DNA of 7,352 nt from Pseudomonadota bacterium (GTDB taxonomy: Bacteria > Pseudomonadota > Alphaproteobacteria > Rhizobiales > Rhizobiaceae): contig JAEWKX010000273.1 in assembly GCA_023393575.1 (NCBI GenBank), forward strand, positions 1 to 7,352, written 5' to 3'. Positions 1 through 5,164 of the stretch are shown piece by piece. A program made the position numbers and the translations under genes. The first letter of the stretch is position 1. Each line of letters starts with the position of its first letter. The notes under the pieces were generated by a model. The model was not told the DNA's origin and ran no database searches. It saw nothing but the letters and a program-made list of their open reading frames with translations.

Positions 1-393
1 GTCGAACAGGAACTGATCCGCAACGCCAACATAGGGGTCAATGCGGTGGAGATCGGAGGCTTCGCGAACAGAGAAGGCCTTCATTACCGGGATCCCGTAC
101 AGCGCCTTGACCTGAAGAATCCGTTCCGGCGTCTCATGCCCGTGCATCTGGAGCATGTCAGGCTTCAGATGGTGGACAATGTCATCAAGTTCCTCGTCGC
201 CTGCATCCACTGTCACCGCGACGACCCTTACTCGTCCCCGCACGGGCTCGGAAAGTTCGGCTGCAACCTCTGGGTCGATATTGCGGGGGCTCTTCGGGAA
301 GAAGATAAAGCCGATATGGGTGGCACCACGGGCAACCGATCGCTCCACCACCTCCGGTGTCTTCAATCCGCAAATTTTGATGTCCGGTTTCAT
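1..393 (-). CDS. trpF: Phosphoribosylanthranilate isomerase, N-terminal 131 residues (partial)
   Basis: TrpF converts N-(5'-phosphoribosyl)anthranilate to CdRP, the third step of tryptophan synthesis, in the cytoplasm. The reverse strand from the ATG at 393 reads MKPDIKICGLKTPEVVE, the typical (beta-alpha)8-barrel TrpF start. Cys8 in the KICGL motif corresponds to the family's general base. Further along are GFIFFPKSPRNI (about residues 28-39), the VAVTVD strand (about 58-63) and LQMHG (about 83-87). The last complete codon is Asp131 in FLFD, which by family alignment is the catalytic general acid, so both catalytic residues are visible. The frame runs off the left edge; roughly 80-90 C-terminal residues are missing by family length. 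The start is unambiguous: an in-frame TGA lies at 415-417 with no other start codon between. It lacks a clear Shine-Dalgarno sequence. In rhizobia trpF usually heads trpF-trpB-trpA, which would continue off the left edge (inference). Confidence 0.95.
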   Translation of the reverse strand, partial: MKPDIKICGLKTPEVVERSVARGATHIGFIFFPKSPRNIDPEVAAELSEPVRGRVRVVAVTVDAGDEELDDIVHHLKPDMLQMHGHETPERILQVKALYGIPVMKAFSVREASDLHRIDPYVGVADQFLFD

Positions 394-638
394 GGCTAGC
401 GAGTTCGCATGAAATCATGGCAGAGTCGAGATAAAAGCATTCGCAACGGGCGGACGCCGGACGTACTGCCTCCTTGCGGATCTTGCAGTTTCGGTTCCTC
501 CGCGGCAGCCGGGCGCGGGCTCCTTGCAAACAACAGACGCGGCCGCGTACGACACATGCACGCCTCGTCGTCTTTCCAGCGAGAGGAACCATCCTGTACG
601 CCCTGAAAGTTCCGTTTGACATACGGAATTAGAAACCG
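394..638. other. Non-coding gap between the metallopeptidase and trpF
   Basis: This 245-bp stretch separates the metallopeptidase stop from the trpF start. Short open frames cross it on both strands, but none shows a recognisable family, good start signals or composition like the neighbouring genes. The trpF promoter should lie here on the minus strand, yet I see no convincing -35/-10 pair. There is no purine-rich ribosome site before trpF. The only clear structure is the small hairpin at 610-628, listed separately. Confidence 0.5.
610..628 (-). terminator. Weak hairpin after the metallopeptidase gene, possible terminator
   Basis: A perfect 6-bp inverted repeat TTCCGT / ACGGAA with a 7-nt loop starts 10 bp past the metallopeptidase stop codon. 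Read on the minus strand it is followed by CTTTC, a poor U-tract. Position favours a transcript end, but the stem is short and A/T-containing. It could equally be a small operator or chance. Confidence 0.25.
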
Positions 639-1403
639 TCAGCCAAAGTCGATGGCGTGGAGTTGCGAACCGTGGCGCTTCAGCCAGGCCTTCGCCTCGT
701 CAGTACGCGGGCAGAGGCGGCGGCACAGCGCCCAGAATTCCGGCCCGTGGTTCATCTGGTCGAGATGGGCCACCTCGTGGGCGGCGAGGTAATCGATGAC
801 GAAGGGCGGCGCCATGACGATTCGCCAGGAAAAGCTGAGATTGCCGTCCCAGGAACAGGAGCCCCAACGGCTGCGCGTATCCTTCATGGTGATTGATTGT
901 ACCGGCTTGCGCACGCCGCGCGCATGAACCAGGACCGCCGCCTCGAGATCACGGCGTGCTTCCTTTTTCAGGAAGGTCGCAATGCGTCGGCCGGCGTGTT
1001 CCGGCATCCCGCTGACGCGCAGCACCGCCCTGCCCTCGGTGGCGACCGCTTCCGTCATGCCGCGAAGGCCGCCGGTGTGCTCGACCTGGTGGCGGACGCC
1101 GCGCAGCATGATGGAGGAGCCATGGCCAATCAGGGGAGATGCCTGCGGGAAGCGGGCAAGCCGCGTCAGCAGCCAGCCCTGATGGCGGTCCAGGAAGTCG
1201 TCGATCTCCGCCCGCCGCAGGCCGAGGGGAACGGTAAGGCTCAGGCCCCTCGCCCCCGGCTCGATGCGCAGGGTGATCCGCGTCGAGCGAGGATGTTCGC
1301 GAATGGTGAGAGGCATGGCGCGGCTGCCGATCTCAAGGGTACGCTTCTCCGGAGCCAGAGGCTTGCGGCGCAAACGGACCGGTTTCTTGAGGAGCGTGAA
1401 CAT
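639..1403 (-). CDS. YgjP/M48-like zinc metallopeptidase (DUF45, SprT-like fold)
   Basis: This 254-residue protein belongs to the YgjP-type metal-dependent hydrolases (DUF45). The diagnostic region is C-terminal: DTRSRWGSCS at 175-184, then YLAAHEVAHL at 205-214, which holds the zinc motif HExxH (His209, Glu210, His213). A third probable ligand is His219 in NHGPEFW. The N-terminal half is basic and beta-rich, as in the family, with no signal peptide or membrane segment, so it is probably cytoplasmic. E. coli YgjP and relatives are poorly characterised and the substrate cannot be told from sequence. The ATG at 1403 has only a weak AGG upstream; Met30 (MPLTIREHPRS) is a plausible alternative start, because the first 29 residues are basic and low in family features. 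It is read from its own region, downstream of a terminator-like hairpin at 1444-1465. Confidence 0.85.
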   Translation of the reverse strand: MFTLLKKPVRLRRKPLAPEKRTLEIGSRAMPLTIREHPRSTRITLRIEPGARGLSLTVPLGLRRAEIDDFLDRHQGWLLTRLARFPQASPLIGHGSSIMLRGVRHQVEHTGGLRGMTEAVATEGRAVLRVSGMPEHAGRRIATFLKKEARRDLEAAVLVHARGVRKPVQSITMKDTRSRWGSCSWDGNLSFSWRIVMAPPFVIDYLAAHEVAHLDQMNHGPEFWALCRRLCPRTDEAKAWLKRHGSQLHAIDFG

Positions 1404-1443
1404 GCAGCCTATCTAGCCGATTCGGGCGGCCGGCCATAACAGA

Positions 1444-1465
1444 ACCGGCGTCCGAAGGCGCCGGT
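1444..1465 (-). terminator. GC-rich hairpin with UUCG loop ending the DUF2852 transcript
   Basis: Inverted repeat ACCGGCG (1444-1450) / CGCCGGT (1459-1465). On the minus strand the stem is 7 G/C-rich pairs, a C/A mismatch and a closing C-G pair capped by UUCG, a very stable tetraloop type. It is followed on the minus strand by TCTGTTAT, a modest U-rich tail. It lies 23 bp past the DUF2852 stop and 40 bp before the metallopeptidase start, so an intrinsic terminator between the two is the natural reading. The imperfect U-tract keeps confidence moderate. Confidence 0.55.
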
Positions 1466-1472
1466 CCCATAA

Positions 1473-1488
1473 TGTTTCACGTGAATCC
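1473..1488. other. parS: parS-like ParB-binding site 1
   Basis: The 16-mer TGTTTCACGTGAATCC matches the bacterial centromere consensus TGTTNCACGTGAAACA at 14 of 16 positions, including the whole TGTTTCACGTGAA core; mismatches are at positions 14 and 16. It sits in the DUF2852-metallopeptidase gap and directly abuts the DUF2852 stop codon (TAA, 1489-1491). The consensus and its recognition by chromosomal ParB are established; that this copy is bound is inference. Confidence 0.72.
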
Positions 1489-1911
1489 TTAAAGATCCAC
1501 CACCTCTCCGGAGCCCGTGGACCGGTTGCGGCGCTCGCGCATGAAGCGGTCGAACTCCTCCTGGTCCTTCGCCCGACGAAGCTCGCGCATGTAGCCGTCG
1601 AACTCCTCGCGCATCTCATCGAGCTTGCGGCGCTCTTCCTCGAGGCGATCAAGTTCCGCCTTGCGCCAATCGTCGAAGGCGACGTTGCCGGTGGAGAAAT
1701 GCGTGTTGTAGCGCGACTTGGCGCGGCGGCAGCCGGCAAACATGCCGTCGGCGCGGCGATTGGCGTCGCGCTTGAAGCCCTGGAGCCGTTCGCCGAACAT
1801 GATATAGGCAAGCATGGCGAGGCCGAGCGGCCAGAAGACCACGAAGCCCAGCACCATCAGGGCGATGGTGGCCGGCGTCCAATCCGGACGGATCAATGCT
1901 GACTGGTTCAT
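1489..1911 (-). CDS. DUF2852 small membrane protein
   Basis: A 140-residue alphaproteobacterial DUF2852 protein of unknown function. Starting at MNQSALIRPDW, it has one strong hydrophobic segment at about residues 14-38 (TIALMVLGFVVFWPLG and onward), which should anchor it in the inner membrane. A basic stretch follows (FKRDANRR), then the family-typical aromatic motif FDDWRKAE at about 79-86. The highly charged C-terminal half (about 83-130) is rich in Glu, Arg and Leu with heptad-like spacing and probably forms a coiled coil in the cytoplasm. The frame stays open upstream to 2034, with possible starts at Met 1980 and 1947. The start at 1911 was chosen because it gives the usual family length and puts the membrane segment near the N-terminus; AAGGG lies about 12 bp upstream. 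No operon partner overlaps it: phaZ ends 132 bp upstream and a terminator-like hairpin follows. Confidence 0.8.
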   Translation of the reverse strand: MNQSALIRPDWTPATIALMVLGFVVFWPLGLAMLAYIMFGERLQGFKRDANRRADGMFAGCRRAKSRYNTHFSTGNVAFDDWRKAELDRLEEERRKLDEMREEFDGYMRELRRAKDQEEFDRFMRERRNRSTGSGEVVDL

Positions 1912-2013
1912 CGGTGACACACCCTTCGTTTCCGCGGGCAGCCACATGCCAGCCCGTCTGGAATCGATTTGGGAAGCCATCGGGTTCGCTTCAAGAACAA
2001 CCGGCCGGCTTTT

Positions 2014-2036
2014 CCGTGAAACGCCTGATTCCACGG
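2014..2036 (-). terminator. Hairpin just after phaZ, lacking a U-tract
   Basis: On the minus strand CCGTGGAAT (with two G-U wobbles) pairs with GTTTCACGG around a 5-nt loop, a 9-bp stem beginning 7 nt past the phaZ stop codon. The stem is better on the minus than on the plus strand. It is followed by AAAAGCC instead of a run of U, so it is more likely a 3'-end protecting hairpin or an inefficient terminator than a classic intrinsic one. Confidence 0.3.
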
Positions 2037-2043
2037 GATGAAA

Positions 2044-3330
2044 TCAGTCGGACTTGCCGCCCTGGATGATGCGCCTGACGGGATTCTTGCGCTCGTTGCC
2101 GCGCCGGGCATGACGGGCCGTGAACTCCAGGATGCGCGGCGCGATCTCACGGCGGAAGCGCGAGCCGTTGAAGACGCCGTAATGGCCGACGTCCGGCTGT
2201 ATGTAGTGCATGCGCATGTGGTCGGGGATGTTGGGCGAGATCGTGTGGGCCGCCTGGGTCTGGCCGAGGCCGGAGATATCGTCGTTCTCTCCTTCGACGG
2301 TCAGGAGCGCCGCGTTACGGATAGCCGCGGTATCAACGGGGCGGCCGCGATGCTTCATCTCGCCCTTCGGCAGCGCGTGCCGGATGAAAACAGTATCGAC
2401 CGTCTGCAGATAGAACTCCTCGGTGAGATCCATGACCGCGAGATACTCGTCGTAGAATTCGCGGTGCTTCTCCGCCGAATCCCCGTCGTTCTTCACCAGG
2501 TGCTCGAAGAACTCCTTGTGGGCTGTGATATGCCGGTCGAGGTTCATCGACATGAAACCGGAGAGTTGCAGAAAGCCCGGATAGACGGGACGCATGAAAC
2601 CCGGATGGGGCCATGGAACGTTCATGATCACATTGTTTTGGAACCAGTCGAGCGGCTTCTTCTGCGGCAGTTCATTGACGGCCGTCGGGTTCTTGCGGGG
2701 GTCGATCGGGCCGCCCATCAGAACCATGGAGGCGGGTGAGAGCGGATCTTCGTCCGCTTCCATGAGCGCGACGGCGGCGAGGACCGGCACGGACGGCTGA
2801 CAGACGCCGACGACATGCGTGCCGGGACCGATATGGTGGATCATCTCGATGAGATAGTCGATATAGTCGTCGAGATCGAACCGGCCTTCCGTCACCGGCA
2901 CCATGCGGGCATCGATCCAGTCGGTGATATAGATCTCCGCGTTCGGGAGAAGGGTCTCGACCGTGCCGCGCAGCAGAGTGGCGTAGTGGCCAGACATCGG
3001 CGCGACGAGCAGCAGCTTCTGATCCGCGGCGCGGTCCCCCGGCAGATCCCGACGAAAATGGATAAGGTCGCAGAAGGGCTTCGACCAGACGATGTCCTCC
3101 TTGACGCGGACGGTAGCTCCGTCGACGACCGTCGTCGGCAGGCCGAACTCCGGCTTGCCATACCGGCGCGTCATCCGCTCGAACAGTTCGAAGCCGGCCG
3201 CCGCCGTGCGTCCCATGGCGGTATAGGAAAGCGGGTTCAGCGGATTGGTGTGGAAGAGCTTCATCACATCGGCCGCCGCCCGGAAGGGCGCGATCGCCGC
3301 GTGATTCATCTCATAGAGCTGGTAGATCAT
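2044..3330 (-). CDS. phaZ: Intracellular polyhydroxybutyrate depolymerase (PhaZ family)
   Basis: This 428-residue protein matches the intracellular PHB depolymerase family typified by Ralstonia eutropha PhaZ1, which mobilises stored poly-3-hydroxybutyrate granules in the cytoplasm. It begins MIYQLYEMNHAAIAPFR. The nucleophile region is HVVGVCQPSVP (172-182) with Cys177 in place of the usual lipase-box serine, as established for this family (R. eutropha Cys183). The other triad members are an Asp in VEGENDDISG (Asp350 or 351) and His383 in PDVGHYGVFNG, which match Asp355 and His388 of the R. eutropha enzyme in order and spacing. There is no signal peptide, consistent with an intracellular enzyme. 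The frame is open far upstream to 3879, across the next gene. The ATG at 3330 was chosen because it gives family length and homology starts there; AAAGGTGG lies 8 bp upstream. It is separated from the FAH gene by a terminator and carries a PhaR-like palindrome upstream, so it is probably transcribed alone. Confidence 0.93.
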   Translation of the reverse strand: MIYQLYEMNHAAIAPFRAAADVMKLFHTNPLNPLSYTAMGRTAAAGFELFERMTRRYGKPEFGLPTTVVDGATVRVKEDIVWSKPFCDLIHFRRDLPGDRAADQKLLLVAPMSGHYATLLRGTVETLLPNAEIYITDWIDARMVPVTEGRFDLDDYIDYLIEMIHHIGPGTHVVGVCQPSVPVLAAVALMEADEDPLSPASMVLMGGPIDPRKNPTAVNELPQKKPLDWFQNNVIMNVPWPHPGFMRPVYPGFLQLSGFMSMNLDRHITAHKEFFEHLVKNDGDSAEKHREFYDEYLAVMDLTEEFYLQTVDTVFIRHALPKGEMKHRGRPVDTAAIRNAALLTVEGENDDISGLGQTQAAHTISPNIPDHMRMHYIQPDVGHYGVFNGSRFRREIAPRILEFTARHARRGNERKNPVRRIIQGGKSD

Positions 3331-3424
3331 CGACGTGCCACCTTTCGTCGCCCCGAAGGCGGCCTGCGCAAGACGGCCGGCGGACGCTGCTTCGGGAGCG
3401 GTGGAAGAGGCTAGCATGTTTGGA

Positions 3425-3435
3425 TTGCAGTGCAA
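3425..3435. promoter_or_regulatory. Perfect palindrome upstream of phaZ, putative PhaR operator
   Basis: TTGCA-G-TGCAA is an exact 11-bp inverted repeat, 94 bp upstream of the phaZ ATG and between it and the preceding terminator. PhaR-type repressors of PHB metabolism (phasin and granule genes in alphaproteobacteria) bind TGC/GCA-type palindromes, so a storage-polymer operator is a reasonable reading. The TTGCAC on the minus strand could also act as a -35 element, but no good -10 follows at the right distance. Confidence 0.5.
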
Positions 3436-3463
3436 CATGAGGCGGAACCGATTCATCGACCAT

Positions 3464-3492
3464 AAAAAATGCCAGGCATGTGTGCCTGGCAT
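3464..3492 (-). terminator. Strong intrinsic terminator of the FAH-family gene
   Basis: A perfect 10-bp stem, ATGCCAGGCA (3469-3478) and TGCCTGGCAT (3483-3492), with a 4-nt loop. Read on the minus strand it is followed at once by six T residues (plus-strand A run 3464-3469). It starts 44 bp past the FAH-gene stop and upstream of phaZ. This is the clearest intrinsic terminator in the window and shows that phaZ is not co-transcribed with the FAH gene. Confidence 0.9.
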
Positions 3493-3536
3493 CAGAATGG
3501 CCGGCGGAAGGTTAAGGTTCCACCAATCGCATGCAG

Positions 3537-4379
3537 TTAACTGTCGGCAACGAACGTCTGGCGCTGGTTGCCGAGGCCCTCGATGCCGAGTTCGACGACG
3601 TCGCCAGCTTTCAGGTAGCGCGGCGGCTTCATGCCCATACCGACGCCGGGGGGCGTGCCGGTGGAGATGACATCGCCCGGATGCAGGGACATGAACTGGC
3701 TGAGATAGGAGACGACGAAGGCGACGCCGTAGACCATTGTCTTCGACGAACCGTCCTGCATGGTTTCGCCGTTGACCTTCAGCCACATGCCGAGGTTTTG
3801 CGGGTCGGCAATCTCGTCCTTGGTGACGAGCCACGGGCCGATCGGGCCGAAGGTGTCGCAGGACTTGCCCTTCGTCCACTGGCCGGAACGCTCGGTCTGG
3901 AAGCCGCGTTCGGAGACGTCGTGGGAGACGCAGTAGCCGGCGACATAATCCATGGCGTCGGCTTCGGAGACGTATTTCGCCGTCTTGCCGATGACGACGC
4001 CCAGCTCGACTTCCCAGTCGGTCTTTTCGGAACCGCGGGGAATGAGGACATCGTCGTTCGGGCCGCAGATCGCGGAGGTCGCCTTCATGAAGATGACCGG
4101 CTCGGGCGGAACGGTAGCGCCAGTTTCGGCGGCATGGTCGGAGAAATTGAGGCCGATGCAGATGAACTTTCCAGTGCCGGAGACGCAGGCGCCGATACGG
4201 TCGGCCTGAAGCTCAGGAAGAGTCGTGGGGTCGAGGGCCGCAATCTTTTGCAGGCCTTCCGGGGAGATCGCCGCCCCACCGATATCGGCGACGTGCTGCG
4301 ACAGGTCCCTCACTTTGCCCTCAGCATCCAGAATTGCCGGCTTTTCCTGGCCCGGCTGACCAATACGCAAGAGTTTCAC
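3537..4379 (-). CDS. Fumarylacetoacetate hydrolase family protein
   Basis: A 280-residue FAH-superfamily enzyme. It starts with a short N-terminal domain (MKLLRIGQPGQEKPAILD), followed by the catalytic FAH domain from about residue 70. Metal-binding positions are visible: Glu123 and Glu125 in DWEVELGVVIGK, and Asp154 in VSHDVSERGFQ. Also present are GKSCDTFGPIGPW (171-183) and STGTPPGVG (239-247). Relatives cleave C-C bonds or hydrate 2-keto acids in catechol, homoprotocatechuate and deoxysugar-acid breakdown. Many near-identical proteins are labelled ureidoglycolate lyase or 2,4-diketo-3-deoxy-L-fuconate hydrolase. The substrate cannot be fixed from sequence, and no pathway partner lies next to it. 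The start is the GTG at 4379: GGAGG sits 8 bp upstream and homology begins at this residue. A GTG at 4394 is in frame but overlaps that ribosome site. The gene is divergent from the nitroreductase and ends at a strong terminator. Confidence 0.9.
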   Translation of the reverse strand: MKLLRIGQPGQEKPAILDAEGKVRDLSQHVADIGGAAISPEGLQKIAALDPTTLPELQADRIGACVSGTGKFICIGLNFSDHAAETGATVPPEPVIFMKATSAICGPNDDVLIPRGSEKTDWEVELGVVIGKTAKYVSEADAMDYVAGYCVSHDVSERGFQTERSGQWTKGKSCDTFGPIGPWLVTKDEIADPQNLGMWLKVNGETMQDGSSKTMVYGVAFVVSYLSQFMSLHPGDVISTGTPPGVGMGMKPPRYLKAGDVVELGIEGLGNQRQTFVADS

Positions 4380-4386
4380 GGGATAT

Positions 4387-4436
4387 GCCTCCACTTGTCT
4401 GACAACCGCCTTATGGAGGATGGAGGCACGGTTGTC
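4387..4436. repeat. Two interleaved perfect inverted repeats in the divergent control region
   Basis: Repeat A: GCCTCCA (4387-4393) and TGGAGGC (4421-4427). Repeat B: GACAACCG (4401-4408) and CGGTTGTC (4429-4436). Both are exact. They interleave, so as hairpins they exclude each other or would form a pseudoknot. Repeat B arms are 28 bp apart centre to centre, a little under three helical turns, a spacing compatible with a dimeric or tetrameric regulator. The region lies between the divergently transcribed FAH-family gene and nitroreductase. Confidence 0.6.
4388..4392 (-). promoter_or_regulatory. Ribosome binding site deciding the FAH GTG start
   Basis: On the minus strand GGAGG lies 8 nt before the GTG at 4379. 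It rules out the in-frame GTG at 4394, which would begin upstream of it, and confirms the rare-start reading. It is also embedded in one arm of the inverted repeat GCCTCCA / TGGAGGC. Confidence 0.8.
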
Positions 4437-4438
4437 AC
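4410..4438 (-). promoter_or_regulatory. Candidate promoter of the FAH-family gene
   Basis: On the minus strand GTGACA (plus 4433-4438) and CATAAG (plus 4410-4415) are separated by exactly 17 bp, five of six and four of six matches to the sigma-70 type consensus. Transcription would start near 4403, giving a leader of about 25 nt with the GGAGG ribosome site. One arm of repeat B overlaps the -35 and the other the start point. Confidence 0.45.
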
Positions 4439-4448
4439 CCTGAATTTC

Positions 4449-4456
4449 GGAGGAGG
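4449..4456 (+). promoter_or_regulatory. Strong Shine-Dalgarno-like GGAGGAGG upstream of the nitroreductase
   Basis: GGAGGAGG is 8 nt before an in-frame GTG at 4465 (another GTG at 4459 is too close). If used, the nitroreductase would gain 17 residues at its N-terminus over the ATG at 4516. The sequence evidence for the start therefore conflicts: the best ribosome site favours 4465, the protein family start favours 4516. Confidence 0.45.
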
Positions 4457-4515
4457 TTGTGCTCGTGGTTCCGTCTTCTATGATCCTTCTCGATCAACGG
4501 AGCCCGAAGCAGTAC

Positions 4516-5115
4516 ATGACGCACAGCAACAACCGCGAGTCGGAATATCCGATCGATGCCTTCTTCCTGAACCGCTGGTCGCCACGCGCGTTCACCGACG
4601 CGGAAATGCCCGAGGCGGATTTGCTGACGATACTGGATGCGGGCCGCTGGGCGCCGTCTTCCGGCAACAACCAGCCGTGGCGGTTCATCTATGCGCGGCG
4701 GGGAACGGAGAGCTTTCCAATCCTCCTCGACATTCTCTCGCCGGGTAACCAGCGCTGGGCGCAGAACGCCTCGGCGCTGATCATCTTCGTGTCCAGAAGC
4801 TACAGGATTTCCAGGGATGGGGAGCACAAGCCTGCCTACACCCATTCCTTCGACACCGGTTCCGCATGGTTCTCCATCGCCTGCCAGGCCATGAAGCTCG
4901 GGTATCACGCCCACGGCATGGAAGGCCTGGATCGCGGGAAGGCGGTGCAGGTGCTGGGGATTCCGGAGGGCTTCCGAGTGGAGGCCGCCTGCGCGATCGG
5001 CCGGCTTGCTCCGAAGGAGACGCTGCCGGAAGACCTGCGGGAGCGGGAGGTCCCAAGCCAGCGTAAGCCGCTTTCGGACGTGGCTTTCGAAGGAAAGTTC
5101 GCCGGCGAAGAATAG
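4516..5115 (+). CDS. Nitroreductase family FMN-dependent oxidoreductase
   Basis: A 199-residue protein of the nitroreductase superfamily, FMN-binding enzymes that reduce nitroaromatics, quinones or other acceptors with NAD(P)H and usually act as cytoplasmic homodimers. Visible family features are NRWSPRAFTD (19-28), whose Arg/Ser side chains contact FMN phosphate, then GRWAPSSGNNQPWRF (43-57), a core helix FDTGSAWFSIACQAMKLG (112-129), and AAGCAIGR-like AACAIGRLAP (157-166) near the end. The natural substrate is unknown. The ATG at 4516 fits where the recognisable family sequence begins (YPIDAFFLNRWSPRAF), but only a weak GGAG lies 13 nt upstream. A GTG at 4465 with a much better ribosome site is the alternative (216 residues). 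It is the only plus-strand gene here, divergent from the FAH-family gene and convergent with gyrB, 49 bp from its stop. Confidence 0.88.
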   Translation: MTHSNNRESEYPIDAFFLNRWSPRAFTDAEMPEADLLTILDAGRWAPSSGNNQPWRFIYARRGTESFPILLDILSPGNQRWAQNASALIIFVSRSYRISRDGEHKPAYTHSFDTGSAWFSIACQAMKLGYHAHGMEGLDRGKAVQVLGIPEGFRVEAACAIGRLAPKETLPEDLREREVPSQRKPLSDVAFEGKFAGEE

Positions 5116-5131
5116 CGTTCCACGTGAATCA
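5116..5131. other. parS: parS-like ParB-binding site 2
   Basis: The 16-mer CGTTCCACGTGAATCA matches TGTTNCACGTGAAACA at 14 of 16 positions; mismatches are at positions 1 and 14. It begins on the base after the nitroreductase stop codon, inside the 49-bp convergent gap with gyrB. It shares GTTYCACGTGAATC, including the same A-to-T variation, with the site at 1473-1488. A separate right-arm match, CGTGAAACA, occurs at 5148-5156. ParB binding is inferred, not shown. Confidence 0.7.
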
Positions 5132-5164
5132 CGCACGGTGGCGGATTCGTGAAACAGCTATCAT

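Noticed and set aside
172..182. Possible truncation or pseudogene state of trpF because no complete frame is present.
   Set aside because: The frame is intact from ATG to the window edge with both catalytic residues; it is simply cut by the edge.
185..622. A 145-codon minus-strand open frame upstream of and overlapping trpF.
   Set aside because: Arg/Cys-rich composition with no family resemblance, overlapping the real trpF frame; taken as a chance frame.
2011..2022. TTTCCGTGAAAC near the phaZ end as a third parS.
   Set aside because: It lacks the CACGTG core by one base and is better explained as one arm of the hairpin at 2014-2036.
2038..2739. A 233-codon plus-strand open frame opposite phaZ.
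   Set aside because: It is the reverse of a well-conserved PHB depolymerase; no independent support.
3331..3879. Upstream extension of the phaZ frame, open to 3879.
   Set aside because: It would cross a strong terminator and overlap the end of the FAH gene; homology and family length start at the ATG at 3330.
3531..4748. A 405-codon plus-strand open frame opposite the FAH-family gene.
   Set aside because: It is antisense to a clear FAH-domain gene and runs through the divergent promoter region; the peptide resembles no family I know. Long antisense frames are expected in such GC-rich DNA.
5126..5148. GAATC/GATTC inverted repeat in the nitroreductase/gyrB gap as a bidirectional terminator.
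   Set aside because: The stem is only 5 strict pairs with wobbles beyond, a 13-nt loop and no T-run on either strand; the left arm is better explained as part of the parS-like site.
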